Assembly: GCA_023548195.1 (NCBI GenBank)
Contig: JAJHZJ010000013.1
Location: forward strand, 2,675,001 to 2,739,000
From: Bettongia penicillata ogilbyi
Lineage: Eukaryota; Chordata; Mammalia; Diprotodontia; Potoroidae
Reading direction: 5' to 3'
Length of the DNA stretch: 64,000 nt
The stretch's first letter is position 1; each line of letters opens with the position of its first letter. The notes under the pieces were generated by a model. The model made no database searches. It was not told where the DNA came from and saw only the letters and a list, made by a program, of their open reading frames with translations. Shown here in pieces: positions 1-10,265 of the stretch. The position numbers and the translations under genes were made by a program.

Positions 1-384
1 TAAGCTTGTATCATTTGTTTCTGTGGATTGAAAGCTTGTCAGCTCATGGGACCTGGCATGTATCAATTAGGAAGATGTTCCAGAAAGAAGAGACAGCTGG
101 ATGGAAAGCAGAAATTGGGAATTGGGCAGAGAATCAAAGGGAACAAGTGACCAGAGGAGTTTAGAGCAGAATAGGCCCAGGGTGTTCAGATCAGTGGACA
201 CTGAATGCAGTGCATCTCGTTTCTTTTACTTCTAATTCACAAACACATAGCTTCCCCTTTAGATAGGCTGGTCTCCTAATCATCTCAGAAATATACCATG
301 TCCATTCTCATCTCTGCAGCATTCCTCAAATTGGTTCTAGCATCTATCATACCATTTCTCCCCCTCTACTTGATATTATAATGG
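1..384. other. Unassigned sequence
   Basis: I see no open reading frame, RNA gene or repeat I can name here. It is presumably unique intergenic DNA or very old repeat. Confidence 0.4.
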
Positions 385-545
385 AAAAAACGCAACAACA
401 TGGGACTAGCAGAGAGATCTGAATTCTGTTCTGGTTTTGCCACTTAGTAGCTATAGACCTTGGTTATATTATTTAATCTCTCTGAGCCTCAGTTTCCTTA
501 TCAAATCTGCAGGTGGCATAAGTATGAGAGACAGCTCTGAATGAT
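385..545 (+). mobile_element. MIR SINE fragment
   Basis: It has the MIR layout: a tRNA-related head, the core around 'cacttagtagctatagacc', then 'ctctctgagcctcagtttcc' and the 'atctgcaggtggc' segment. It is strongly diverged, so old. Confidence 0.7.
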
Positions 546-749
546 AGTCAAATAAAAATGATATTAAAAGAATAAACTATTGAACTATGTCTAATGAAGT
601 GAAATGCAGTAAGGATGAGTAATTTATATATTCTATTTTATTATGGTATATTTATTTGAGGTAAAATTAAATAAGGATGGTTTTGTATTTATTTTATTCA
701 ACTTATTTATTTAAATATTATATTTATTTATAGTATTTATCTAAGGCTT
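546..749. other. AT-rich unassigned sequence
   Basis: TATTTATTT-rich stretch with no identifiable element. It forms the left flank of the CR1/HAL1 nest. Confidence 0.4.
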
Positions 750-817
750 TAAGATTTTTGGCTTTAAGATTCATTGGAAGTATGAAGCTTATACTTGGAT
801 TAAAGAAATCAGCCTCA
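750..817 (+). mobile_element. CR1/L3 LINE, left part of a split copy
   Basis: The segment resembles the CR1/L3 stretch just 5' of 'caagtacaagatg', and that motif resumes at 5809 on the far side of the HAL1 insertion. The two parts therefore belong to one CR1/L3 copy that was opened by HAL1 copy A. Confidence 0.6.
802..817. repeat. Target-site duplication of HAL1 A, left
   Basis: 'aaagaaatcagcctca' here matches 5793-5808 with one difference. It follows 'gatt', so the insertion point reads TT/AAAG, close to the L1 endonuclease consensus TT/AAAA. Confidence 0.85.
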
Positions 818-1458
818 GGGGGGTGGAGTCAAGATGGCAGAGTAAAAGGATGGACCTGTAAAAGCTCTTCCCACACAGCCGGTAAAATACCTGTAAAAAA
901 TGACTCTAAACAAATTCTAGAGCAACAGAAGCTACAAAACAACAGAGTGAAAGACACTTCAAGTCCAAGGCAGCCTGGAAATCAGGCAGGAAAGGTCTAT
1001 TACACCAGTGTTGGACCTGGGCATGGCCCACAGAGCCCAGTCCAGCCTTGGCTGGGTCTACCACCCAGGGACAGGACCTGAGCAGGTCTCAGGGAGTGCA
1101 ATCACAGGGAGCAGTTGTGGTTCTCAGATTACTCAACCCACAAACTCCAAAGACAGCTTCAAAGGCCAGTTAGAAAGCACTTTCACCTGGGTAAGAAGGA
1201 AATGGGGATCTAGACCTGATCCCAGGTAGCAGCAGCATCCATTTTTGTAGCCCTCTCTCACTGAAGAAAATAGTTCTTTAAAAGTTAGAATGGAGCAGAT
1301 GGAAGCTAATGACTTTTTGAGAAACAAAGATATTACAAAACAAAATCAAAAGAATGAAAAAATAGAAGATAATGTGCAATATCTCATTAGAAAATAGATC
1401 CAGGAGATAGTGTAAAAATTATATAACTACCTGAAAGCCATGATAAAAAAAAAAAAAT
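818..1458 (+). mobile_element. HAL1 copy A, 5' part
   Basis: It starts 'ggggtggagtcaagatggc', like L1 5' ends with a YY1-type CAAGATGG motif. The 5'UTR runs to about 1256 and then jumps straight into the ORF1 coiled-coil coding region (1257 'ctcactgaag'), so roughly 0.85 kb of late 5'UTR and early ORF1 is missing. Copy B interrupts it at about 1459, and it resumes at 4346. In total about 2.1 kb of copy A remains. Confidence 0.85.
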
Positions 1459-2236
1459 CTATGGGGCAGAGCCAAGATGGTGGAGTAGAAAACACATACG
1501 CAGGGTCTCCCCACACAGCCCATAAAATACCTGTAGAGAGGGACTCTCAACAAATTTTGAGCAGCAGAAGTGGAGAACAACAGTGTGGGGGAGATTTCCA
1601 GCCCAGGGTGACCTGAAAGGCCCACAGGAAGCATCAGTTGCACCGGATGTGGAGCAGAGTGCTGAGCCCAGCCCAGCCTTGGCTGTGTGCACACGGCTCG
1701 TGAACAGCCTGCAGGGGCAGAATCTCTAGTCTTGGAATCCCCGGTCACAGCAGCAGCAGCGTTTCCGCAGATCCCTCAACCCACAGGCACCAAAGGTCAG
1801 TGATGGGTTCTTTTTCAGCTGGCTGGGAAGGGAGAAGGGCCTTCCAATAGCTCCGGCCTCAGGCAGCGACCACAGAGGCCACACCAGGCAGGCAGCAAGA
1901 GTTCTCAGGGCACCCCCTACAGTAGCCTGAGACCATTGCTGGATTGTAAAACCCCTGGGGGCAATGAGGGAGCTGGTCTTTGTCTCACACTGAATGGAGG
2001 CCCTGCCCCCACAGCTTGATTGAATCCAACCCCCACAGTGCTAGCTTGGCAGAACTCGAGGTCAAACGCCTATGGAGAGGAAACTCTGCTAAGATTCTGA
2101 GCACAAAAATCCTTTCCTGCACCCAGACCAGTACATGCTTGATTGTGCCACCTTGGAGGAACTGATATCTTACAGTGCTCCAGAGTATACCCTACTCTTG
2201 ACAAAGGACCCAAAAGTCAAGTAACTGGTTGGGAAA

Positions 2237-3323
2237 ATACCCAAAAAGGGAAAAAAAATAAGACCATAGAAGGTTACTTTCTCGGTGAACAGATATCTCT
2301 TCCCATCCTTTCAGATGAAGAAGAACAATGCTTACCATCAGGGAAAGACAAAAAAGTCAAGGCTTCTGTATCCCAAACATCCAAAATAAATATTCGATGG
2401 GCTCAGGCCATGGAAGAGCTCAAAAAGGATTTGGAAAATCAAGTTAGACAGGTGGAGGAAAAACTGGGAAGAGGAATGAGAGAGATGCAAGAAAAGCATG
2501 AAAAATGGGTCAATACCCTGGTAAAGGAGACCCAAAAAAATGCTAAAGAAAATAACACCTTGAAAAATAGGTTAACTCAATTGGCAAAAGAGGTTCAAAA
2601 AGCCAATGAGGAGAAGAATGCTTTCAAAAGCAGAATTAGCCAAATGGCTAAGCTCACTGAAGAAAATAGTTCTCTCAAAATTAGAATGGAACAGATGGAG
2701 GCTAATGACTTCATGAGAAACCAAGAAATCATCAAACAAAACCAAAAGAATGAAAGAATGGAAGATAATGAGAAATATCTCATTGGAAAAACAACTGACC
2801 TGGAAAATAGATCCAGGAGAGACAACTTAATAATTATGGGACTACCTGAAAGCTATGATCAAAAAAGAGCCTAGTCATCATCTTTCATGAAATTATCAAG
2901 GAAAACTGCCCTGATATTCTAGAACCAGAGGGCAAAATAAGTATTGAAAGAATCCATCAATCACCTCCTGAAAGAGATCCAAAAAGAGAAACTCCTAGGA
3001 ACATTGTGGCCAAATTCCAGAATTCCCAGCTCAAGGAGAAAATAGTGCAAGCTGATAGAAAGAAACAATTCCAGTATTGTGGAAATACAATCAGGATAAC
3101 ACAAGATCTAGCAGCTTCTACAATAAGGGATTGAAGGGCATGGAATAGGATATTCCAGAAGTCAAAGGAACTAGGACTAAAACCAGAAATCACCTACCCA
3201 GCAAAACCGAGCATAATACTTCAGGGGAAAATATGGTCTTTCAATGAAACAGAGGACTTTCAAGCATTCTTGATGAAAAGACCAGAGCTGAAAAGAAAAT
3301 TTGACTTTCAAACACAAGAATGA
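2237..3323 (+). pseudogene. HAL1 B ORF1 (L1 ORF1p-like RNA-binding protein), broken
   Basis: The frame corresponds to L1 ORF1p, the trimeric RNA chaperone of LINE-1 particles. In order it has a short charged N-terminus, a long Lys/Glu-rich coiled coil (about 2400-2790), the RRM start (SRRDNLIIMGLPES, about 2814-2858), and the C-terminal domain ending near 3300. Several lesions are visible. The start codon position seen in copy D (21277) is ATA here, with a one-base deletion just after it. An A-run is one base short near 2865, giving a stop at 2872. A CGA-to-TGA change at about 3132 is typical CpG decay. It cannot make a full protein. Confidence 0.85.
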
Positions 3324-3457
3324 GAAGAAGCATGAAAAAGTAAACAGCAAAGGGAAGTCATAAGGGACTTATCAAAGGTGAACTGTTTACATTCCTACAT
3401 GGAAAGACAATATTTGTAACTATTGAAACTTTTTTCAGTATCTGGGTAGTTGGTGGG

Positions 3458-3460
<3 letters not shown>

Positions 3461-3492
<32 letters not shown>
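3461..3492. repeat. (AC)n microsatellite inside HAL1 B 3'UTR
   Basis: About 16 AC units. The other three HAL1 copies have a microsatellite at the same place in the 3'UTR, so its position belongs to the element. Confidence 0.95.
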
Positions 3493-3497
<5 letters not shown>

Positions 3498-4026
3498 TAC
3501 ACAGAGAGAGACAGAGAAGCATGGAGGGTGAATTGAATAGGATGGGATCATGTCCTAAAAAAATGAAATTAAGCTGTGAGAGGGAAATATATTGGGAGGA
3601 GAAAGGGAAAAATGGAATGGGGCAGGTTATCTCTCTTAAAAGAGGCAAATAAAAGACTTTTCAGTGGAGGGAAAAAGACGGGAGGTGAGAGAAAAAACAT
3701 GAAGCTTACTCTCATCACATTTGACTAATGGAAGGAATAAAATGCACAACTCATTTTGGTATGACAACCTATCTTACAATACAGGAAAGTGGGGGAGAAG
3801 GGGATAAGCAGTGTGGGCGGGGATGATGGAAGGGAGGGCAGTGAGAGGAGGGAGTAATTTGAAGTCAACACTCGGGGAGGGACAGGATCAAAAGAGAGAC
3901 TAGAAGCAATGAGGGGCAGGATAGGATGGAGGGAATTATAGTTAGTCTTACACAACACGACTATTATGGAAGTTATTTGCAAAACTACACAGATGTGACC
4001 TATACTGAATTGCCTGCCTTCCCAAA

Positions 4027-4054
4027 GGGAATGGGTGGGGAGGGAGGTATGGGG
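4027..4054 (+). other. G-rich tract with G-quadruplex potential (HAL1 B 3'UTR)
   Basis: Five runs of three or four G separated by one to five bases. L1 3'UTRs are known to carry a G-rich polypurine tract, and the same tract occurs at 5459-5484 and 23104-23131. Confidence 0.7.
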
Positions 4055-4345
4055 AGAAGTTGGAACTCAAAATTTTAGGAACAACTGTTCAGTATTGTTC
4101 TTGCAACTAGGAAATAGAAATACAGGTAATGGGGTATAGAAAGTTATCTTGCCCTACAGGACCAAAGAGAAGATGGGGATATGGAAAGGGAGGGATGTTA
4201 GAAGAGAGGGCAGATTGGTGATAGGGGCAATTAGAATGCTTGGTATATTGGTATGGGGGGAGGAAACAAATGGGGAGAAAATTTGGAACCCAAAATTTTG
4301 TGGAAATGAATATTGAAAAGTTAAATAAATAAATTTAATAAAAAT

Positions 4346-4800
4346 AGCCTACATATCATCTTTCATTAAATCATTGAGGAAAACTTCCCTAATATTCTAT
4401 AATCAGAGGGTAAAATAAATATTGAAAGAATCCACAGATCACCTCCTGAAAGGGATCTGTAAAGAAAAACTCCTAGGAATATTGTAGCCAAATTCCCAAG
4501 TTCCCAGGTCAAGGAGAAAATATGGCAAGCAGCCAGAAAGAAACAAATTTGAGTACTGTGGAAATACAATCAGAATAACACAAGATCTAGCAGCTTCTAC
4601 ACTAAGGTATTGAAGAACTTGGAATAGGATAATCCAGAAGTCAAAGGAACTGGGATTAAAACCACGAATCACCTACCCAGCAAAACTGAGTATAATATTT
4701 CAGGGGAAAAAATGGTCATTCAATGAAATAGAAGATTTTCAAGTATTCTTGATGAAAAGACCACAGCCGAACAGAAAATTTGACTTTCAAACACAAGCAT
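4346..4800 (+). pseudogene. HAL1 A ORF1, C-terminal remnant
   Basis: Homologous to the ORF1p C-terminal domain of copies B and D but with many stops. Its N-terminal partner is the piece at 1257-1458, on the other side of copy B. Copy A is clearly older than copy B. Confidence 0.75.
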
Positions 4801-5458
4801 CAAGAGAAGCATGAAAAGGTAAACAAGACATGGAAATCATAAGGACTTACTAATGTTGGACTGTTTACATTCCTACATGGAAACATAATACTTATTACTC
4901 TTGAAATTTTTCTCAGTATTTGAAGGGATTGTACACACATATATAGACAGAGGGCACAGAGTGAGTTGAATAGGAAGGGATTATATCTAAAAACATAAAA
5001 TTAAGGGGTGAGAGAGGAATATATTGGGAGGAGAAAGGGAGAAATTGAATGGGGCAAATTATGTCTCATAAAACAGGCAAGAAAAAGCTTTTTCAATGGA
5101 GGGCAAAAGTAAGGAGGTGAGAGGGAAAAAGTGAAGCTTACTCTTATCACATTCAGCTTAAAGAGGGAATAACATGCACACTCAATTTGGTATGACAATT
5201 TATCTTGCACTACAGGAAAGTAGGGGAGAAAGGATAAGTAGGGTATGGGGGGATGATAGAAAGGCGGGCAAGTGGGAGGAGGGAGTAATTAGAAGTAAAC
5301 ACTTTAGAGGAGACATAAGGTCAAAAGAGAGAATAGAAGAAATGTGGGCAGGATAGGATGGAGGGAAATATAGTTAGTCTTTCACAACAGGACTATTATG
5401 GAAGTCTTTTGCATAACTACACATGTATAGCCTATGTTGAATTGCTTGCCTTCTCAGT

Positions 5459-5484
5459 GGGGATGGGTGGGGAGGGAGGAAGGG
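5459..5484 (+). other. G-rich tract with G-quadruplex potential (HAL1 A 3'UTR)
   Basis: GGGG, GGG, GGGG, GGG and GGG runs with short spacers, at the position equivalent to 4027-4054. It is retained in this older copy. Confidence 0.65.
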
Positions 5485-5792
5485 AGAGAAATTGGAACTC
5501 AGAGTTTTAGGAATGAATGTTGAGAATTGTTTTTGCATGCAACTGGGAAAGAAGAAATGCAGGTAATGGGATATAGAAATCTATCTTGCCCTACAAGAAA
5601 AGAGAGAAGATGGGATAAGGATAGGGAGGGGTGTGATAGAAGGGAGGGCAGTTTGGGGGAAGGGGTAATCAAAATGCATGCTGTTTTGGGGTGGGGGAGG
5701 GGAAAGACGGGGAGAAAATTTGGAGCTCAAAATCTTGTGGAAATGAATGTTAAAAACTAAAAATAAATAAATAAATAAATTGAAATGTAAAA

Positions 5793-5808
5793 AAAGAAAT
5801 CAACCTCA
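5793..5808. repeat. Target-site duplication of HAL1 A, right
   Basis: 'aaagaaatcaacctca', one mismatch to 802-817. It fixes the outer ends of copy A. Confidence 0.85.
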
Positions 5809-5943
5809 AAAGTACAAGATGAGGAAAGAAAGACTGGATCAGAGTTGGTCTGGAGATTTAGGGGTTCAGTGAATTGCAAACTCAATGATTCAAATTTGTG
5901 CTATGGCAGCCAAAAAAGCCAACTTAATTTTAGTGTAGCAAAG

Positions 5944-6188
5944 GTTGTTCAGTGGAGAAAGTATTGGACCTGCAGTTTAAATCCAGTCTCAAATACTTAG
6001 TAGCTGTATGACCTTGAGAAAGTCACATAAGCTCTCTTTGCCTCCATTTCCTCAACTATAAAATAGAGATAATAATAGCATCTACTTGCCAGGGTTATTG
6101 TGAGGATCAAAGGAGATAATATTTGTAAAGTGCTTAACACAGGACCTGGCACATAGTAGGTGCTTAATAAATACTTCCTCCTCTCTAT
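5944..6188 (+). mobile_element. THER1/MIR SINE
   Basis: Full-length layout with 'tagctgtatgaccttgagaa', 'aaaatagagataataatagc', 'gtaaagtgcttaacacagg' and the L2-type end 'catagtaggtgcttaataaa'. Inserted in CR1/L3. Confidence 0.85.
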
Positions 6189-6424
6189 TGAGAGGCACAA
6201 TGTCCAGAACTAGAATGGTGATAGTCCCTTGGCATTCTGCCTTGGTAAGATCTCACCTACAGTATTGCATTCAGTTCTGGGCACTAAATTGTAGGAACAT
6301 GTTGTTAGGCTACTCAATATTTAGAGGAGAACAATCAAAATGACACAGGACCTTGAGCATATTATGGAGGGTCAATTGAAGAAACTAGGGATTTTTAACT
6401 AGAGGAAAGAAACCTTGGGGGATA

Positions 6425-6640
6425 TGGTTGTTCAGTTACTCAGTCCTGTTCAAATCATTGTGACATGGGTTTTCTTGGTAGAGATACTGGAGTGCTTTGC
6501 CATTTCCTTCTCCAATGGACTAAGGCAAACAAAGGTTAAATGACTTGGCCAGGGCCACAAAGCTGATAAATGGATTTGAACTCAGGTCTTCCTGACTCAG
6601 GTCCAGCATTCCATCCACTGAGCCATTTAGCTACCTAGGA
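6425..6640 (-). mobile_element. Mar1 CORE-SINE
   Basis: The reverse strand shows the tRNA-derived head at 6640, the CORE segment ('aatggatttgaactcaggtc' on plus) and the BovB-like tail near 6430-6480. Inserted in CR1/L3. Confidence 0.85.
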
Positions 6641-7167
6641 GATATGAGAGTTGCCTTCAAATATTGGGAGAAAGAATTGGACTTGTCATATTTGGTCACA
6701 AAGAACTAGCAGCAAAAAATGGAAGTGGTAAAGTAAAATATTTGGATTTAATATAAGGAGAAACTTCCTAACAATTAGGGCAAACCAAAATTAGAACAAG
6801 CGCTTTTGGGAAGACTCCATCTCACTGGGATTGCTTAAGCAGAAGCCAAGACAATTACTTCTCAGCTATGTTGCAGTGTAAATGGATATTTTGGTTTAAT
6901 TTAACTAGATGGGCTCTACTGTCCGTTCCAAATCTGAGATACTGTAATTCCATCTTGCCTAACTAACGGAGCATTGTTAAGAATATCAAATGATTTCATG
7001 GAATAGAATGCTCCTGCTTAATTTTAAAATAGTATTCAAATCATGTGGAATTATTATTACCTGGTTAAGTCTTGTCAAAAAGCCTTTCATGATTCTTCAT
7101 CCTTCATTAACCTTTTATTGTTCCAAGCTCTACATTTATATAGTTCTATACAACCAAAGTCATCCGT

Positions 7168-7255
7168 GTTGTTGTACAGCCATTCAGTCATTTCTGACTC
7201 TTTACAACCCCATGGACCTGGGCCTGGCAAACACTTTGATCCTCCGTTATCTCCT
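7168..7255 (-). mobile_element. Mar1 SINE tail fragment
   Basis: Only the BovB-like 3' tail is recognisable ('cattcagtcatttctgactc', 'ccccatggacc'). Confidence 0.55.
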
Positions 7256-7660
7256 GAAGTCTGTCTATTTTCATGCTCTTTGTTTCCATGACATTATCTA
7301 TGCTTTTCTCTGCCATCCCCCTTTCCTTTTGCCTTCAGTCTTTCCCAATGTCATCAGTACTTTAACTCAATTCAATCCAAATCCTGACATTTCATCTCCC
7401 ATTCCCACACTTTTGAACAGGCTGTCCCCTATGCCTGAAATGCCCTTTTTCCTCACTTCTCAGAATCCCTACACTAACTTAAGAATCAATTCAAGGGCAG
7501 CTGTCCACATGGGGCCTTTTTGGTTCTCTCAGTTCGCATACTCACATGTTGCTCTGTTCCACTAGTATAAACTATTTGGTGGTAAGTGCTATTTTAATTT
7601 TGGTCATATCCCCAGAGACTGGCATAGTGACTGGTACATTTTGGTGGGTGGGAAGGGTTA
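7256..7660 (+). mobile_element. L2 LINE, 3' end
   Basis: It contains the L2 segment 'aggctgtcccctatgcctga' and 'atgccctttttcctcacttc', followed by the L2 3'UTR with 'ccccagagactggcatagtg'. Diverged and without a reading frame. Confidence 0.7.
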
Positions 7661-8095
7661 GACCTGGAATTTTCTGTGTTGTGAGTTTCTAGGAGGGAAA
7701 ACTCCTTCTATCAATTCAGATTAGGCAACTACTCTTTAAGATCTTGTGATCTTAAAGAATTGCTATATAGAGATTTGTTGGTGTCCAACCAAAGGAGAAA
7801 CAGACAGTATCCTGGGGCCCCTGCTGAGAGGGTCAGCTCTGGCTTTCAGACTGGAACACTTTGCTGGGGATGCAGCTGGAATTTCATGCAGACATTGTGC
7901 CTTCATGGGACTCAGGCCACAAGAGCTGAAAAGGTGATACTGTCCCTTTTCCCCTACAGACTTTGACTATGAAGCCCAAGAAATGAAGTTGTGAACTCAA
8001 GTCATTAATGGAGGCTACCCCACAGGAACTGATGAAGTATTTTTGACCTCAGAAGCTAGCAGCCATTTAGATAGTAGCAATACTATGTGTTATTA
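7661..8095. other. Mostly unassigned; possible SINE remnant
   Basis: 7661-7755 faintly resembles the minus-strand SINE family seen at 15882-16107. The rest shows nothing I can name; short frames at 7746-7966 look like chance. Confidence 0.3.
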
Positions 8096-8312
8096 TTTCT
8101 TTTGTTTCTTCTTCATTTTTTTCCTTCCTTCTTTTCGTCCTTCCTTCCTTCTTCCCTCCCACCCTTCCTCTCTTTCTTTTATCCTTTTTTTCTTTTCCTT
8201 CCTTCCTTTTCTTTCTTTCTTCCCTCCTTTTCTTTTTCCTCTTTTCTTTATTCCCTTTCTTCATTCCTTCCTTTTTTCTTTCCTTCTTCTCTTCCTCCCC
8301 AACTCTTTCTTG
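8096..8312. repeat. Polypyrimidine (CCTT/CTTT)n tract
   Basis: About 215 bases of almost pure C/T on plus. The long Phe/Leu/Ser and Lys/Glu/Arg frames on both strands are products of the repeat. Confidence 0.95.
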
Positions 8313-8749
8313 TAAGGACACCTAAATTTGTTATATAAGTATTTCATCATTTTGTATTATATGAAACTAAGATAGAGATAAGAATCTTAATGAGAAATGA
8401 GAAAACGTACACTATAATAAGAGATATTCCTAAAGCTCAAAATTCTAAGTGGGCGTGAGATGCAAGCCAAAGTTGTGGTAGCTTTGTAAAATATTATATG
8501 TGGAAGATTTTGACTTTTTGAAATCCTAGGTTAAACCTAGAGAAACCTAGGCCAAGATATATTAGTCCTTCCAGATTAGTAGCAAAGTGCTTTGCACAAA
8601 GCACTTAATAAATATTTCATTCATTCATGCATTCATTCATTCTAGGAGGAAGTTTCCTAAACTGGCAGCATCAGCTACATCCTCCTCACATGTGGGGACT
8701 AGGATATTCCCTTGTGGCATCCCCTAGCTCAAAGATGAGCGATTCTCTG
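8313..8749. other. Unassigned, with a short inverted repeat and (ATTC)n
   Basis: 8584-8605 is an inverted repeat of two 10-base arms around CA, probably part of an L2-type tail. (ATTC)n follows at 8616-8640. Nothing else is recognisable. Confidence 0.4.
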
Positions 8750-8880
8750 CCCTATATACCTCCACTACTCCTCCATTAGATTGTAAACTCTTTAAGAGCA
8801 GGGACTATGTTTTGCTTCTTTTTGTATCCTCAGCACTTGGAAAAGTGCCTGGCACATATTAGGCACTTAATAAAAATATT
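8750..8880 (+). mobile_element. L2 LINE 3' terminus
   Basis: 'attagattgtaaactctt', 'gagcagggactatg' and 'gtgcctggcacatattaggc' followed by 'aataaa' are the L2 3' end. Confidence 0.8.
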
Positions 8881-8994
8881 TTTTTATTTATAATAAAAAT
8901 AAATGTTTATTGATTGAATAAACATATGAGGATCAAACCCTCCCTTATACATTATACAAAAAGTAAGATAAGGATGCTTTCATGTCTAATATTC

Positions 8995-9755
8995 TTTTAA
9001 AAATATTTTTTCTAATTTTGTGTAAAAAAAATTTCAACATTTACTTTTTAAAATTTTGAGCTCCTAATTCTCTTCCCCCCTTCTACTACTTTTCCATCAT
9101 TAAGAAGGCAAGCAATTATATACATGTGCAGTCATGCAAAACACATTTTCATATTAGTCATGTTGTAAAAGAAAACACAGACAAAAAAACCCAGCCAAAC
9201 CAGAATAAAGTAAAATAGTATGTTTCAATTTGCATTCAGACTTCATCAGTTCTTTCTCTGGAAGTGGATAGCTTTTTTCCTCATGAGTCCTCTGGAATTA
9301 TCTTGAATCGTATTTCTGAGAACAGATAAGTCATTCACAGTTGATCATCGTACAATATCGCTGTTCTTGTGTACAATGTTCTCCTAGTGTTGCTCACTTC
9401 ACTTTGAATCAGTTCATGTGAGTCTTTCCAGGTTTTTCTGAAAACATCCTGTTTACCATTTCTTATAGCACAATAGTATTCCATTATAATCATATGCCAC
9501 AACTTGTTCAGCCATTCTCCCATGGATGGACAGCCCCTCAATTTCCAGGTTTTGGTTACCACAAAAAGAGCTGCTATAAAAGTTTTTGCACATATAGGTC
9601 TTTTTCCTTTTCTTTTTTAGAAAAAATCTCTTGAGGTTACTAACCTAGTAGTGGTATCAGCCTAGTAGAAGGTCAAAGGGTATGCACGGTTTTGCCCTTT
9701 GGGCATAGTTCCAAATTGCTCTCCAGAATGATGGGATCAGTTCTAACATTGCTAT
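8995..9755 (-). mobile_element. L1 LINE, 5'-truncated 3' end
   Basis: On the minus strand this is the end of L1 ORF2 followed by the marsupial L1 3'UTR, whose terminal part ('gagctcaaaattttaaaaag' on minus, about 9040-9064) matches the middle of the HAL1 3'UTR. It stops at about 8995, without the extra module HAL1 carries. Confidence 0.8.
9335..9562 (-). pseudogene. L1 ORF2p C-terminal remnant
   Basis: A 75-codon open stretch containing TKTWKLRGCPSMGEWLNKLWH and MEYYCAIRNG, which match the C-terminal region of mammalian L1 ORF2p (the protein whose upstream domains are endonuclease and reverse transcriptase). It continues past the usual C-terminus of placental L1. Only the C-terminal tail survives, with no catalytic part. 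This is the only L1 ORF2-related coding sequence I found in the window. Confidence 0.75.
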
Positions 9756-9774
9756 TCTTTAGGTTCAGGAATCA

Positions 9775-10265
9775 GAAAAGCAGTTAGAGGCAAAGTAGAT
9801 AGAATACCAGATTTTCAGTCAAGAGGAGCTAGATGCAGACCTGCTACTGACACATAACTTATTATAGCCTCAGTTTTCCCATCATGAAATGGGCATAATG
9901 ATACCTGTAGTATGTATTGTAGAGGGTTGATGTGAAGGCCAAATGACACTATGAATATAAATTGCTTTTCAAGTTTTAACGTGTCATATGAACATCAGTT
10001 TGCCAATAAATACTTATGAAGCATTTGCTATCTGTCCTATACCATGCAAAAGCTACTCCCTGTCCTCAAGGAAATTACATTCCAAGGGAGAGGCAACATG
10101 GAAATGTCAATTATTATTATAATTATTATAAATCAGGAAACAGTATATTACAGTTCACTTATGGCATCTTGGACAATTCGCTTAACCTCTAGACTTTATT
10201 TGCAAAATAAGGAGCCCACTAGATGATTTTAGAGTGACTTCCAGCTTTAGATCTATGGTCCCATA
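9775..10265 (+). mobile_element. Two diverged MIR-type SINEs
   Basis: 9775-9990 has the MIR pattern ('atagcctcagttttcccatc', 'aaatgggcataatgatacc'). 10100-10265 has a second one ('cgcttaacctctagac', then 'tagatctatggtcc'). Between them, 9995-10085 is a copy of the dispersed repeat that also sits inside CR1/L3 at 12783. Confidence 0.6.

Larger units (their letters stand above)
1463..4340 (+). mobile_element. HAL1 copy B, near full length (about 2.9 kb)
   Basis: A complete half-L1: 5' start 'ggggcagagccaagatgg', 5'UTR to about 2236, broken ORF1 2237-3323, then a long 3'UTR ending in a TAAA-rich tail (4322-4340). No reverse-transcriptase reading frame is present, so it would have needed L1 enzymes in trans. 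It sits inside ORF1 of copy A. The target duplication is only an A-rich blur (about 1444-1460 against 4339-4350). The 3'UTR is close to copy D's, and the 5'UTR is closer to those of A and C. Confidence 0.9.
4346..5792 (+). mobile_element. HAL1 copy A, 3' part
   Basis: It continues ORF1 of copy A exactly where copy B broke it ('agcctacatatcatc' corresponds to 'agcctagacatcatc' in copy D). The rest of ORF1 and the complete 3'UTR follow, including the short CA/TA stretch at 4931-4946, the G-rich tract at 5459-5484 and a TAAA tail at 5759-5780. The second copy of the target duplication is at 5793-5808. Confidence 0.88.
5793..6960 (+). mobile_element. CR1/L3 LINE, right part of the split copy
   Basis: It shows the CR1/L3 order: 'caaaagtacaagatg', the segment encoding AAKKAN ('ggcagccaaaaaagcc', 5904-5919), then the conserved 3' region (6200-6424 and 6641-6960: 'cagtattgcattcagttctggg', 'ggagaaacttcctaacaatta'). 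It is interrupted by a THER1 (5944-6188) and a Mar1 (6425-6640). There is no intact frame. Confidence 0.75.

Noticed and set aside
6990..7565. 191-codon plus-strand frame
   Set aside because: Spans unassigned sequence, a SINE tail and an L2 3'UTR; non-coding repeat sequence.
8043..8338. Three overlapping Phe/Leu/Ser or Lys/Glu frames
   Set aside because: Polypyrimidine tract; open in several frames by composition.
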